From: Myxococcales bacterium
Lineage (GTDB): Bacteria; Myxococcota_A; Polyangia; Palsa-1104; JAEUJZ01
Assembly: GCA_016794505.1 (NCBI GenBank)
Contig: JAEUJZ010000165.1
Location: 92,502-156,501, forward strand
Length of the DNA stretch: 64,000 nucleotides
Reading direction: 5' to 3'
Part shown: piece after piece, positions 17,554 through 25,739 of the stretch
Position numbering within the stretch: the first letter of the stretch is position 1
How the letters are laid out: each line of letters begins with the position of its first letter
The notes under the pieces: model-generated
The model's database searches: none
Told to the model about the DNA's origin: nothing
Seen by the model: the letters and a program-made list of their open reading frames with translations, nothing else
Program-made: the position numbers and the translations under genes

Positions 17554-19290
17554 ATGAACACGAAGTCCCTGCTTCGCACTCTGGGCCTGCCTGTCGGCGC
17601 GCTGCTCGGCGTTGGCGCGCTGGCCGCGGCGCTTCCGTCCTGCACGGGCCCCAACCACAACCATGGGCAAAACAACGTCCCCGACTTGGCCGTTTCCGAG
17701 CCGGATCTAGCCGACCCACGCGGCGCGATCTGCTCTGACCCGGTGAAAAAGACGATCGATGAGACGGGCGCTCGCCTGACGGTGGGCGACGGCGAGCAGT
17801 CGGCCTTGGCTGGTACCAGCGTGCTGGTGCCGCCGGGAGCGCTGGCTGCGTCGACCGTCTTAGGCATCACCTGCGGACGCGAGCTGGCGACGGGCAGCAT
17901 GGAACAAGCCCTGGGCCCTAGCGCACGCTTCTTGCCGCTGTCGCAGATCTTGCTGTCGACGGTGACGATCACGCTGCCATACAACCCCAGCCTGATTCCC
18001 GAGACCGAGAGGCCACGCGTCGCGGTGCTGCGCGGCACCATGCGCGACTTCATTCCCGACGGCGATCTGGTCGTCGATCGCGCGACCAAGACGGTCACCT
18101 TCGACACCGCCGAGTTCGGCGACTTCCAGGTCATCGGCAAAAAGGCGAGCAATCCTCCGGGTGGCAGCGGCGGCGTCGACATCTTGTTTGTCGTCGACAA
18201 CTCGCCCTCCATGGCTCCCAAACAGCGGGCTCTGGCGGCGGGAATTGGCGCGCTCATCCGCAAGCTCGATCAGACGGACGTCAGCTATCACATCGGCGTG
18301 GTCAGCACCGATGTCGGCACCAACACGGCCCCCGGCACTCCTTGGGGTGGCAGCATCGGTGCCTGCGACAGCTACGCGGGCGATGATGGTGCCTTGCAAG
18401 CGCAGGCCTGCACGGGGCGCAGTTTGCCGACAGTGGACTCGCGAGCAGCCTGCGCGGCGCAGTGCCCCGATGCGAAGTTCGTTCCCACCGATGGCAACCG
18501 CTTTATTTGGCGCGATAGCGGCAAGACCAACGTGCCGGCTGATCTGAAGTTCGATCCGGGCAGCGGCAAGATGATCGACTTCGGTCCCGAAAATGCACTG
18601 AAGTGCATCGCCGTGCTCGGCGACGGCGGCTGCGGCATCGAAAGCCCGCTGGATGCGACACGACGCGCGCTCGACGGGCACCGCGCGGAAAACAGCGGCT
18701 TCCTGCGCAAGGACTCGCTCTTGGCAGTGGTTTATTTGACCGATGAAGACGACTGCTCGGTGCAGCTTGCGCGGCGCAACGAAAACAACCCAGTGACCCG
18801 CGACTGTTCAACGCCAGACCAAGACGCTTCGTTCGACTGTTACAACTTGGACTATCGCTGCCTGGCGCGCAGCCTGCGCTGCGATCAGCCCATGAACACC
18901 ACGGGCCAGAAGACCAACTGCAAAGAGCGCGTCGACAACTACCTGGAATCGGTGAGCAAATACAGCGGCTTCCTGAAGTCGCTGCGTCCCGCGGAAAAGC
19001 TCTTGGTCAGCGGCATCTGGACGCGCCCAGCCATTGAAGAAGGCGGCAAGGTCGTGATCAGTCGCTCGGGCGGTGGCACCACGTCGCCGGTCCTCAACCG
19101 GGCCGGGGGCGCAGACGCAAGCTGTTACAACGTGGGCAGCACCACCGTCATCGGCCAAGCCCAGCGCCGCCTGACCAGCTTTGCCAAGAGCATTGCCGGC
19201 AGCCGCGAGTACAGCATCTGCGACATCGACAACTACGGCAGCGCGCTGTCCGAGATCGCGCAGACCATCCTCGACCGCATCAAGAAATAA
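17554..19290 (+). CDS. Lipoprotein with ZU5-like and vWA domains
   Basis: A 578-residue lipoprotein (lipobox LPSC). Residues about 65-190 resemble a ZU5-type beta domain (LAGTSVLVPPGAL...). From residue 210 a von Willebrand A domain begins with VDILFVVDNSPSM, giving the MIDAS triad D215, S217 and S219. The second half contains many Cys and a conserved LAVVYLTDEDDCS strand. vWA domains bind metal and partner proteins, so an adhesive or surface-scaffold role is likely. The preceding Cys-rich repeat lipoprotein, 50 bp upstream, is the natural candidate partner. No clear Shine-Dalgarno; a five-codon reading frame at 17540 overlaps the start. Confidence 0.82.
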   Translation: MNTKSLLRTLGLPVGALLGVGALAAALPSCTGPNHNHGQNNVPDLAVSEPDLADPRGAICSDPVKKTIDETGARLTVGDGEQSALAGTSVLVPPGALAASTVLGITCGRELATGSMEQALGPSARFLPLSQILLSTVTITLPYNPSLIPETERPRVAVLRGTMRDFIPDGDLVVDRATKTVTFDTAEFGDFQVIGKKASNPPGGSGGVDILFVVDNSPSMAPKQRALAAGIGALIRKLDQTDVSYHIGVVSTDVGTNTAPGTPWGGSIGACDSYAGDDGALQAQACTGRSLPTVDSRAACAAQCPDAKFVPTDGNRFIWRDSGKTNVPADLKFDPGSGKMIDFGPENALKCIAVLGDGGCGIESPLDATRRALDGHRAENSGFLRKDSLLAVVYLTDEDDCSVQLARRNENNPVTRDCSTPDQDASFDCYNLDYRCLARSLRCDQPMNTTGQKTNCKERVDNYLESVSKYSGFLKSLRPAEKLLVSGIWTRPAIEEGGKVVISRSGGGTTSPVLNRAGGADASCYNVGSTTVIGQAQRRLTSFAKSIAGSREYSICDIDNYGSALSEIAQTILDRIKK

Positions 19291-19343
19291 GCGGCCTTCT
19301 GGGCGACGCGGGTCAGGCGAAGTGGCCGCGCAGTGGGGGAATG

Positions 19344-19816
19344 TTCTCGTCGGAGTCGTCGGTAAGCCGGGTTCTGTTCCGCTGCCGTCCCGCCTTCGCC
19401 GATGATGACATCGACGAGGCGCTGGGCAGAGGTGGCGGTCATTCATCTAGGCCGCCAATTACTCGGCGGCTCAAGCAACCTACCTGAGAGCCCCGCCTGC
19501 GACGGCTCTTTCGAGCGTATCGCCGACGGGCGAGCGGGCCGCCCTGACTCTCGACTTGGTCTTGCTTCGGATGGGGTTTTCCATGCGGAGGCTGTTACCA
19601 GCTTCCCGGTGCGCTCTTACCGCACCTTTTCACCCTTACCTTTCGCCGCCTTGCGAGCAAGACAGCGACGGGCGGTATGTTTTCTGTGGCACTTTCCTGC
19701 GAGTCACCTCGACCGGCCGTTAGCCGGCATCCTGCCCTGTGAAGCCCGGACTTTCCTCCCGCGCCTCCGACGAATCGGCTGCGCCGACGACCACCTCTTC
19801 GACTCCGACGAGAACC
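19344..19816 (-). ncRNA. rnpB: RNase P RNA (bacterial type A)
   Basis: The minus strand carries the catalytic RNA that matures tRNA 5' ends. The diagnostic 5' core GAGGAAAGTCCGGGC is at 19758-19744, the GGTAAGGGTGAAA-type segment and the GGTAAGAGCGCACC segment follow, then the GGCCTAGATGAATGA block, and the 3' core AGAACCCGGCTTA at 19375-19363. The ends pair perfectly as helix P1: TTCTCGTCGGAGTCG at 19814-19800 with CGACTCCGACGAGAA at 19358-19344 (15 bp). This sets the borders to within a few bases. At about 470 nt the RNA is longer than the E. coli molecule, with the extra length in peripheral helices. Protein reading frames across this stretch are chance. Confidence 0.96.
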
Positions 19817-19821
19817 GCGGC

Positions 19822-19850
19822 AGGGTAATCGAGTCGGCCAAGCGATACAA
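19822..19850 (-). promoter_or_regulatory. rnpB promoter
   Basis: On the minus strand TTGTAT (19850-19845), an exact 17-bp spacer and TACCCT (19827-19822) lie about 7 bp before the predicted 5' end of the RNase P RNA. Position and spacing match a sigma-70 type promoter. Confidence 0.65.
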
Positions 19851-19932
19851 GCCCGGCTCGCCCGCAGTCTTGTGATCCGGGCGCGGCGCTTGTCGATAGA
19901 ATGGGGACCCGATTTCAAGCGACGGAGAGCGG

Positions 19933-20805
19933 ATGACGCGCGTGCTTTCAGAACTGATCGAGCTATTGGCCCTGGAGCGCATCGAAGAGAACCTGTTTCG
20001 CGGTCAGAGCCAAGACCTGGGCTGGGGCCAAGTCTTCGGCGGACAGGTCCTGGGCCAAGCGCTGAGCGCGGCGGTGCAGACCGTGGATCCGCAGCGCCAT
20101 GTTCACTCGCTGCATGCCTATTTCTTGCGACCGGGCGATGCCAAGCGACCCATCGTGTATTCCGTCGATCGCTTGCGTGACGGAGGCAGCTTTTCGACGC
20201 GGCGCGTAGTGGCCGTGCAGGGCGGGCAGCCGATCTTCAACCTCGCTGCGTCGTTTCACCTCGACGAGCCAGGGCTCGATCATGCTGATGCCATGCCCGC
20301 TTCCATCGGTCCCGACGGCCTTCTGTCCGAGCTTGAGCTGTGGCAGAAGTACGCGCAGCGCCTGCCGGAAGGCGCCCGCAGCCGGGCCCTGGCCGAGCGC
20401 CCGATCGAGCTTCGCCCCGTCGAGCCCATCGATCCGTTTGCCCCGCACAAGAGCAGCGCATCGCACGCCGTGTGGCTGCGCGCCGCCGGCCCCCTGCCCG
20501 ACGATCCGGCGCTGCATCGCTACCTGCTTGCCTACTGCTCAGACTTTGCCTTTGTTCCGACGGCAATGCGACCACACGGCAAGACCTGGATCGACCCGCG
20601 CATGCAAGTGGCCAGCTTGGATCACGTGATGTGGTTCCATCGTCCATTCCGCATGGACGACTGGCTGCTGCATGTCATGCACAGCCCATCTGCCTCGGGA
20701 GCGCGCGGGCTGGTGCGCGGCAGCATCTTTTCACGCGACGGGCGCCTCGTTGCCTCGACCGGGCAAGAGGGCCTGATCCGCGAGCGGACGCGACCGCGCT
20801 CGTAA
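19933..20805 (+). CDS. tesB: Acyl-CoA thioesterase II
   Basis: A 290-residue double-hotdog thioesterase that hydrolyses acyl-CoA to free fatty acid and CoA in the cytosol. The N-terminal hotdog shows FGGQVLGQAL and HSLHAYFLRPGD. The C-terminal hotdog shows ASLDHVMWFHRPFR (with the catalytic Asp), SPSASGARGLVRG and STGQEGLIR (with the catalytic Gln). Length and order match TesB throughout. A GGAGAGCGG Shine-Dalgarno precedes the ATG. It starts about 120 bp from the 5' end of the divergent rnpB gene, so the two share an intergenic promoter region. Confidence 0.94.
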   Translation: MTRVLSELIELLALERIEENLFRGQSQDLGWGQVFGGQVLGQALSAAVQTVDPQRHVHSLHAYFLRPGDAKRPIVYSVDRLRDGGSFSTRRVVAVQGGQPIFNLAASFHLDEPGLDHADAMPASIGPDGLLSELELWQKYAQRLPEGARSRALAERPIELRPVEPIDPFAPHKSSASHAVWLRAAGPLPDDPALHRYLLAYCSDFAFVPTAMRPHGKTWIDPRMQVASLDHVMWFHRPFRMDDWLLHVMHSPSASGARGLVRGSIFSRDGRLVASTGQEGLIRERTRPRS

Positions 20806-20829
20806 GCGGTCCGCGACCGACCGATACCG

Positions 20830-21930
20830 CTACTTCTTCGGCTGAAGCTGCGCGTCGCGGATCGCTCGCCACTCTTCTTCGTACGTGCTCAGGCGCTCAA
20901 TCACGATGTCGAGGTTGCGCTCGTTCATTTCGTTCTTTTCGGTGCGCCCCATGTCGGCCATCTGCCGCACGATCTCGCTGAGCTGATCGCACAGTGTCGT
21001 CATCGTCGCTAAATCAACCGTCCGACGATCCTTGCCGGCGAACTTCTGGCGGTACTCTTCAAACACTTCGTTGGCTGCGCCGCCGAGCATGCCCATGATG
21101 TCGGCAAGTGGCACCGCTTGCCGCGCCTTGCGGATCTCGGCCAGCTCTTGCTCGTTGTGCTTGAGCGCCTGTTCGACGATGCCGATGTTGTTGCGGTTGT
21201 TCTCAGCGGTGGTGCCAGACAAGCGCAGCTCACGCATCTGGCCGCGAATTCGCCGCAGGTTCTCGACGACGCGCTGCAGCAGCGCGGGACGACGCGTGAT
21301 GCGGCTCTTTTCGACGAAGTGTTTGTCGTACATGGCGAACTGCGCATTCGCTAGCTCGGCCAAGCGACTGGCTCGCTCTTCCGGCGAGCCTTCGCTCTGC
21401 GAGCGCTCGATCTGCCTCACCTCTTCTGCGTACTGCTCGATCACCTTCGACACCAAGTCGGCATCGGCTTGATACGAGGTGTTCGCTTTCAGCGACAGAA
21501 TCACGCTCATGCGCTGACGCAGCGTGCGCAGATCTTCGACCATCTCTTTCAGCAGCCCCAAGTCGCGCGTCGATCGCGACTGCCCAGCGAAGTGGCGCTG
21601 ATAGCGCGCGAACGCAAAGTTGGCCTGCGCCGCCAGCCGCGCGAATTCGACGGCCTCGGGGCCTCCAGACTTGGCTTCGACGATGGCGCGCCGCTCGGTC
21701 TCGTACATTGAAAGCTGGCCGCGCGCTTGCTCAAGCAGCTGTGTGCGCTTGTCCCCCGTCGAAGCGGGCAGCTTTTCAAGATCGCTGATCGCGCTGCGCA
21801 AGCGCGCCAAAAGTTCATCCAAAAGGTTCAGGTCGCGCGTCGCTCGCGCTTGCCCCGAGAAGTCTGCGTCGTAGCGAGTCGTCGTCTCAGTCAGCTCGCG
21901 TTCGAGGGTCTCAAGAGTTCGGTTGGCCAT
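20830..21930 (-). CDS. Coiled-coil protein with four internal repeats, function unknown
   Basis: A 366-residue, almost wholly alpha-helical, charged protein without signal peptide, Cys or membrane segment. Four units of roughly 90 residues share a core of the form aromatic-x4-F-(A/S)GQxR-TRDL-x-LL followed by a helix rich in Leu/Arg: RYDADFSGQARATRDL, RYQRHFAGQSRSTRDL, MYDKHFVEKSRITRR and EYRQKFAGKDRRTVDL. I do not recognise the family. The regular spacing suggests a helical-repeat rod or scaffold in the cytosol. It lies convergent with tesB and upstream of the kinase gene on the same strand, 90 bp away. Confidence 0.78.
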   Translation of the reverse strand: MANRTLETLERELTETTTRYDADFSGQARATRDLNLLDELLARLRSAISDLEKLPASTGDKRTQLLEQARGQLSMYETERRAIVEAKSGGPEAVEFARLAAQANFAFARYQRHFAGQSRSTRDLGLLKEMVEDLRTLRQRMSVILSLKANTSYQADADLVSKVIEQYAEEVRQIERSQSEGSPEERASRLAELANAQFAMYDKHFVEKSRITRRPALLQRVVENLRRIRGQMRELRLSGTTAENNRNNIGIVEQALKHNEQELAEIRKARQAVPLADIMGMLGGAANEVFEEYRQKFAGKDRRTVDLATMTTLCDQLSEIVRQMADMGRTEKNEMNERNLDIVIERLSTYEEEWRAIRDAQLQPKK

Positions 21931-22019
21931 GGCGCCTAAGGATACGCGGGACGGGTCCCGGTAAGAAGCGGGTTGCAGGATGTGGAATGGGAAGAGGGCG
22001 TCGGCGTGTCGTCTATGGG

Positions 22020-23468
22020 CTACTTGCTGCCCTTGCCTTTGCCCTTCTTTTTGCTGCTTTTGTCATCGGCTTTCTTGGCGGCTTTTTCAGCCTCAAGCTT
22101 GACGACGGGTGGCTCGGCGTCTTTGCTGCCGTCCACGGTGAGCTTGGCTGGGGCATAGCCGGCAAGACGCAGCTCGATCTCGATCTGACCCGCCTCTGGC
22201 GGCTGCTCGCTGCGGAACGGCGTGTGCCCTTCGAGTTTGTTGCCGGCGACGCGATAGATCTCAGCGCCGCTGGGCTCGCTTTCGATGTGCCACTTGACCA
22301 GTGCGGGCTTGCTGGGCTGCGGCTGCTTGTCAGGGGCCGTCGTCGCAGCGCCGCTCGTCGCTGGGCCGCCACTGCCTTGCGGAATCATCGGCTGCGGCTT
22401 TTTCGCCTGCATGCGCATCTGATAAAACACGATGCCGGCCGTCGCCAAGAGGCCGATAATCAGGCTCATCGCCAAGAGCAAAGGCCACCGGCTCTTGCGC
22501 GTCTGCGCCGCTGGGATCGGCGGCACGCTGTCGGACACCACCGTCGCTGATTCGTTCACGGACAGCGCAGGCTGTGACGTCGGTGCTGGCACCGCCTGCA
22601 CAACGCCGGTCGCAGTCGCCCCGATGCGCTCTAGCTCTTTGGCCACCTCGGCCATCGACGGACGCTCGGTGCGGTTCTTGGCCAACATGCGGTGGACCAG
22701 CTTGACCAGCGGGTCCGGCAGCGAGCGATCCGCTTCCCCAAGCGGCGGCGGCTGCATATAGATGTGCATGGCCATCAGCTCGCCGGTACCCGGCGCCGAA
22801 AACGGCGGTCGGCCCGCCAGCATGCGATACAGCATGACGCCCAGCGAATAGACATCGGCCTTCTGATCGACGTCGCTGGCGTTTCGGCACTGCTCGGGCG
22901 CCATATAAAGTGGCGTGCCCATCATCACGCCCGCCCGCGTCATCACCTGATCGCCCTGGCCCTGGTATTCGAGCTTTAGCTTGGCGATACCGAAGTCGAG
23001 CAGCTTGGCCCGCTCGCCCGTCGGAAACGCCGAGTCCGCGACGATCATGATGTTGTCGGGCTTGAGATCGCGATGAATGATGTCCTTGGCATGAGCGGCG
23101 GCCAGCGCCGACGCAATCTGTCGTCCAAGCTGAATCGCTGACTGCATCGGCAGCCGCCCACCTTGAGCCTTCAGCCGGGCGTTCAGCGTCTCGCCCTTCA
23201 GAAGCTCCATCACGATGTAGGCGGTGCCGTCTGGCAAGCGATCCGAAGACAGCACCTGCACCAGCCCTGGGTGATCCACTGCATTGATCGCACGCGCTTC
23301 GTTGATGAAGCGGGCTGCGATCTGCGCGTTCTTCGCGTGATCCTTGTGCAGGACCTTGATGGCGACGCGCTTACCGATCCCCGCGTCCTCAGCCTCATAG
23401 ACGGCGCCCATGCCTCCTTCGCCGATCTTGCCGAGCACGCGGTATTGACCGATCTGCTGACCAATCAT
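22020..23468 (-). CDS. Membrane Ser/Thr protein kinase with PEGA domain
   Basis: A 482-residue Hanks-type kinase. The kinase domain (about residues 8-275) has IGEGGMGAVY, the VAIK lysine, HRDLKPDN, DFG and an MAPEQ activation segment. It is followed by a Pro/Ser linker and one membrane helix (LLLAMSLIIGLLATAGIVF). Outside the membrane is a PEGA domain (IESEPSGAEIYR...LRLAGYAPAKLTV) and a Lys-rich tail (KKKGKGKGSK). Such kinases phosphorylate cytosolic proteins in response to envelope signals. I start at the ATG of MIGQQIGQYR, a common kinase N-terminus; a TTG 36 bp upstream is possible. The bactofilin gene precedes it on the same strand. Confidence 0.92.
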   Translation of the reverse strand: MIGQQIGQYRVLGKIGEGGMGAVYEAEDAGIGKRVAIKVLHKDHAKNAQIAARFINEARAINAVDHPGLVQVLSSDRLPDGTAYIVMELLKGETLNARLKAQGGRLPMQSAIQLGRQIASALAAAHAKDIIHRDLKPDNIMIVADSAFPTGERAKLLDFGIAKLKLEYQGQGDQVMTRAGVMMGTPLYMAPEQCRNASDVDQKADVYSLGVMLYRMLAGRPPFSAPGTGELMAMHIYMQPPPLGEADRSLPDPLVKLVHRMLAKNRTERPSMAEVAKELERIGATATGVVQAVPAPTSQPALSVNESATVVSDSVPPIPAAQTRKSRWPLLLAMSLIIGLLATAGIVFYQMRMQAKKPQPMIPQGSGGPATSGAATTAPDKQPQPSKPALVKWHIESEPSGAEIYRVAGNKLEGHTPFRSEQPPEAGQIEIELRLAGYAPAKLTVDGSKDAEPPVVKLEAEKAAKKADDKSSKKKGKGKGSK

Positions 23469-23620
23469 GGCAACGCTCGAACACAGGCGAATCGGCAGGA
23501 GCAAGCCCCCCTAAGGGAGGCCGTCAATCGGTAAATAGGCACAGCAATGTGATTATAGCCGCCTCGCCAAGGGGCGGGCAAGGAACAAGAACCGGGCGAA
23601 AAAGGTTCGGGGAAGAAGGC

Positions 23621-24280
23621 TTACGGTTCGCGGCTGGGCAAGCGCTGCATCGAACGCTGACCCAAGCTGGGCAGGGCCGGGATCGTACGGGGACTCGGCG
23701 GAGCAACCGACGGGGCAACCGAAGGAGCAGGGGCTGCAGGCGACTGCGTTGGCGCGACCGGCACAGGTGCCACCCCCACAGGCGGTGTGGGAGCCGCTGG
23801 AGTCGCGCTGGGCGGCGTACGGCGGGGCGCCCGGACGGGAGGCGGCGGCAAGACCGGGCTCGCCGGAGCCGCTGGCGACAAGACCGGGCTTGGAGCCGCA
23901 AGCGGTGGCGCCGAATCGCTGGGCTTTCGCGCCGGGGCGGACGGTGGGCTGACAGCAGGCGACGGCGCAGCGCTCGCCGCGGCTTCGCTATCGCTGACAA
24001 ACACCACGCGCGGAGAAAAGATGTCGCCCAAGACACGCCCGGTGCTGTGCAGACGCACGACGTCGCGCGCTTTCAGCGTGCCGCGGAACAGGCCCAGGAC
24101 CTCGGCCTCTACGACCTCGGCCTGCGTCGCCTCAACGTGCCCCTGTGCTGAAACGGTGAGCCGCCCGCCAACTTTCAGCGGCCCACCTTCAAAGCGACCT
24201 TCGATCTGTACATCCCCCTCGGCAACTAGCTGACCAGAGAAACGGGTTCCAGCAGCCAAGACGGTCTTAGCAAGCGTCAT
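23621..24280 (-). CDS. Bactofilin-type cytoskeletal protein with Pro-rich tail
   Basis: A 219-residue protein. Residues about 10-105 form the bactofilin (polymer-forming) beta-helix, visible as short repeats of the kind GQLVAEGDVQIEGRFEG, LTVSAQGHVEATQAEVV and LHSTGRVLGDI. Bactofilins assemble into membrane-bound filaments involved in cell shape or in positioning proteins. The second half is an Ala/Pro/Ser-rich disordered tail, which in myxobacteria often carries partner-binding sites. The gene lies 152 bp upstream of a membrane kinase on the same strand. No Shine-Dalgarno is present; TTGACC lies 39 bp before the ATG. Confidence 0.85.
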   Translation of the reverse strand: MTLAKTVLAAGTRFSGQLVAEGDVQIEGRFEGGPLKVGGRLTVSAQGHVEATQAEVVEAEVLGLFRGTLKARDVVRLHSTGRVLGDIFSPRVVFVSDSEAAASAAPSPAVSPPSAPARKPSDSAPPLAAPSPVLSPAAPASPVLPPPPVRAPRRTPPSATPAAPTPPVGVAPVPVAPTQSPAAPAPSVAPSVAPPSPRTIPALPSLGQRSMQRLPSREP

Positions 24281-24313
24281 TGGTTCGGCAACGTATCACC
24301 GCCGAGCCGCAAC

Positions 24314-24319
24314 GGTCAA
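24314..24319 (-). promoter_or_regulatory. Candidate -35 element of the bactofilin gene
   Basis: The minus strand reads TTGACC, 39 bp before the start codon at 24280. TACGTT at an 18-bp spacing is a possible -10. The transcript would begin at or close to the ATG. Confidence 0.35.
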
Positions 24320-24502
24320 CGCGACTTTCGTCTGTGTCGTTCGGACCGATGCCGCAGCGTCCGTCGGTCCTGTGGCCGGACGCTGCCCGCTAAAAGGTGC
24401 GCGGAAACGCCGGGGTCGCAGAAGTAGCGAAGCCATTCTTGCCCACGCTGCGGTACGTTGGACCGTGGCGATTCGCATGCTCTGTGCGGGCAAGGAGGGG
24501 CG

Positions 24503-25003
24503 ATGATCTGGATGTTCCTTCGCGCGCTGATTGTGCAGGCCCAGCTGGCCCTGCTTGTCAGCGATCCGGCAGGTCCGCTGCCTGCGGACTTTTCGCCGAC
24601 GCAAGCGATGAAGCTGCAGCCGGGTGAGCTTCTGCGGATGTACAAGCGCAGCAAGCGCGATCCCAGTGCGCCATACCGCGCGCTCTTGATCGTACGCAAA
24701 GACAACAGCGTGACCTTGCGCTCGCTGAAACATGCGACGCGCGTTGAGCTGACCGCGGCCCAGCGCAGCGATCTGGATGAAGCGATCACGGGCTTCGATC
24801 TGCGGGCGTTTCGCAAGACACCGCGCAGCGATCGGGTCCCGCCCAGCGAAGCCGGAGACGTTGACTATTTCTTGATCTTCCGTCGAGCCAATCGGCTGGT
24901 GCAGTGGAGCAATACGCAGTTCGACTTCCCGCGCCCAGACCCGATCTTCGACTGCTTGGAAGTGTACGAATATCTGGCCCGCCCCCCGGATCCAGCGCCG
25001 TGA
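24503..25003 (+). CDS. Small protein of unknown function, possibly exported
   Basis: A 166-residue protein that I do not recognise. The first 20 residues are hydrophobic (MIWMFLRALIVQAQLALLV) and could be a signal sequence or an anchor. The rest is a mixed alpha/beta domain with LLRMYKRSKRD, YRALLIVRKDNSVTLRSL and YFLIFRRANRLVQW. An AAGGAGGGG Shine-Dalgarno directly before the ATG at 24503 fixes the start. The open frame reaches 45 bp further upstream, but that part has no support. It is divergent from the bactofilin gene. Confidence 0.7.
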   Translation: MIWMFLRALIVQAQLALLVSDPAGPLPADFSPTQAMKLQPGELLRMYKRSKRDPSAPYRALLIVRKDNSVTLRSLKHATRVELTAAQRSDLDEAITGFDLRAFRKTPRSDRVPPSEAGDVDYFLIFRRANRLVQWSNTQFDFPRPDPIFDCLEVYEYLARPPDPAP

Positions 25004-25020
25004 TCTTCTGAAGCGACTGC

Positions 25021-25614
25021 TTACGAGCGCAGACAGACCCGGAAGCCCACGCTCTGCAGACGGGCATCCGCTTTGTGAAAGGAGCGACGGTCCCAGACGC
25101 CGTCGTCGTCCTCAAAGCGCCGCCCACGCACGATGCGCGTGCCCGCGGCAGCCATGCCATCGCACCACTGCCAATCTACATTCATGTGGAGTGCGGCGTA
25201 CTCTCCTACGTGGAGATGTTCCCAGCGCGTCTTTTCCCAGTCGGCCTTCTCCCACTCGGTCTCGGTGGGTAAGTCGACGCGGGCCCAGGCACAGTACGCC
25301 TTGGCGTCATTCCACGAGACATTGCCGACCGGGTGATCGTCTGTGACGTTGAGGAAGCGTGGACGCACGGGCTCGCTCGTGCCGAGCGCCTTGCAAAAGG
25401 CTGCGTACTGCCGCCAGGTCACGCCGCTGCGTCCGATCCAAAAAGGCCGCTCGATCGTCGCGGCCTTGCTTCGCCCCTCGTAGACGAATTCCCCGGCCGG
25501 AATGTAGATGAGATCGAGCGAGAAGCCATGCCCAGTATCCCAGGCGTAGAGCGGCCGCTCACGTCCGCGCGTCAGCCCCACCGGGAGCACTTCACCAAAC
25601 CAACCCGTCAACAT
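25021..25614 (-). CDS. Formylglycine-generating-enzyme (SUMF1)-like domain protein
   Basis: A compact 197-residue protein of the FGE/SUMF1 superfamily (C-type-lectin-like fold). Visible marks are FSLDLIYIPAGEFVYEG, PFWIGRSGVTWRQYAAFCKALG, PVGNVSWNDAKAYCAWA, LPTETEWEKA and the terminal GFRVC. The paired active-site Cys of true formylglycine-generating enzymes are not visible, so it probably has another role, as is common for such domains beside kinases. No export signal is seen. GGAGGAG before the ATG at 25614 fixes the start; the frame is open to 25680. It ends 17 bp from the convergent preceding gene. Confidence 0.82.
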   Translation of the reverse strand: MLTGWFGEVLPVGLTRGRERPLYAWDTGHGFSLDLIYIPAGEFVYEGRSKAATIERPFWIGRSGVTWRQYAAFCKALGTSEPVRPRFLNVTDDHPVGNVSWNDAKAYCAWARVDLPTETEWEKADWEKTRWEHLHVGEYAALHMNVDWQWCDGMAAAGTRIVRGRRFEDDDGVWDRRSFHKADARLQSVGFRVCLRS

Positions 25615-25722
25615 TGGACTCCTCCCATCGACATGCTGCTTTCGCATAGTACGGAAGAAGGCTCGTCGACCGGCATACAAAGCGGAGCAGAACGATCCTC
25701 TGCCATAAGCGGCGCGGGCCGC

Positions 25723-25731
25723 TGTGCTATA
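25723..25731 (+). promoter_or_regulatory. Extended -10 box TGTGCTATA
   Basis: TGTGCTATA lies 8 bp before the ATG of the lipoprotein gene at 25740. The same nonamer at the same distance precedes the lipoprotein gene that starts at 44884 on the other strand. No Shine-Dalgarno follows it, so a leaderless transcript is likely. Confidence 0.45.
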
Positions 25732-25739
25732 GCGGCATC

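Noticed and set aside
19402..19875. Plus-strand reading frames across the RNase P locus
   Set aside because: The bases match conserved RNase P RNA on the minus strand with a paired P1, so the frames are not genes.
25041..25680. Active formylglycine-generating enzyme
   Set aside because: The fold motifs are present but no active-site Cys pair is visible, so I call only the SUMF1-like domain.
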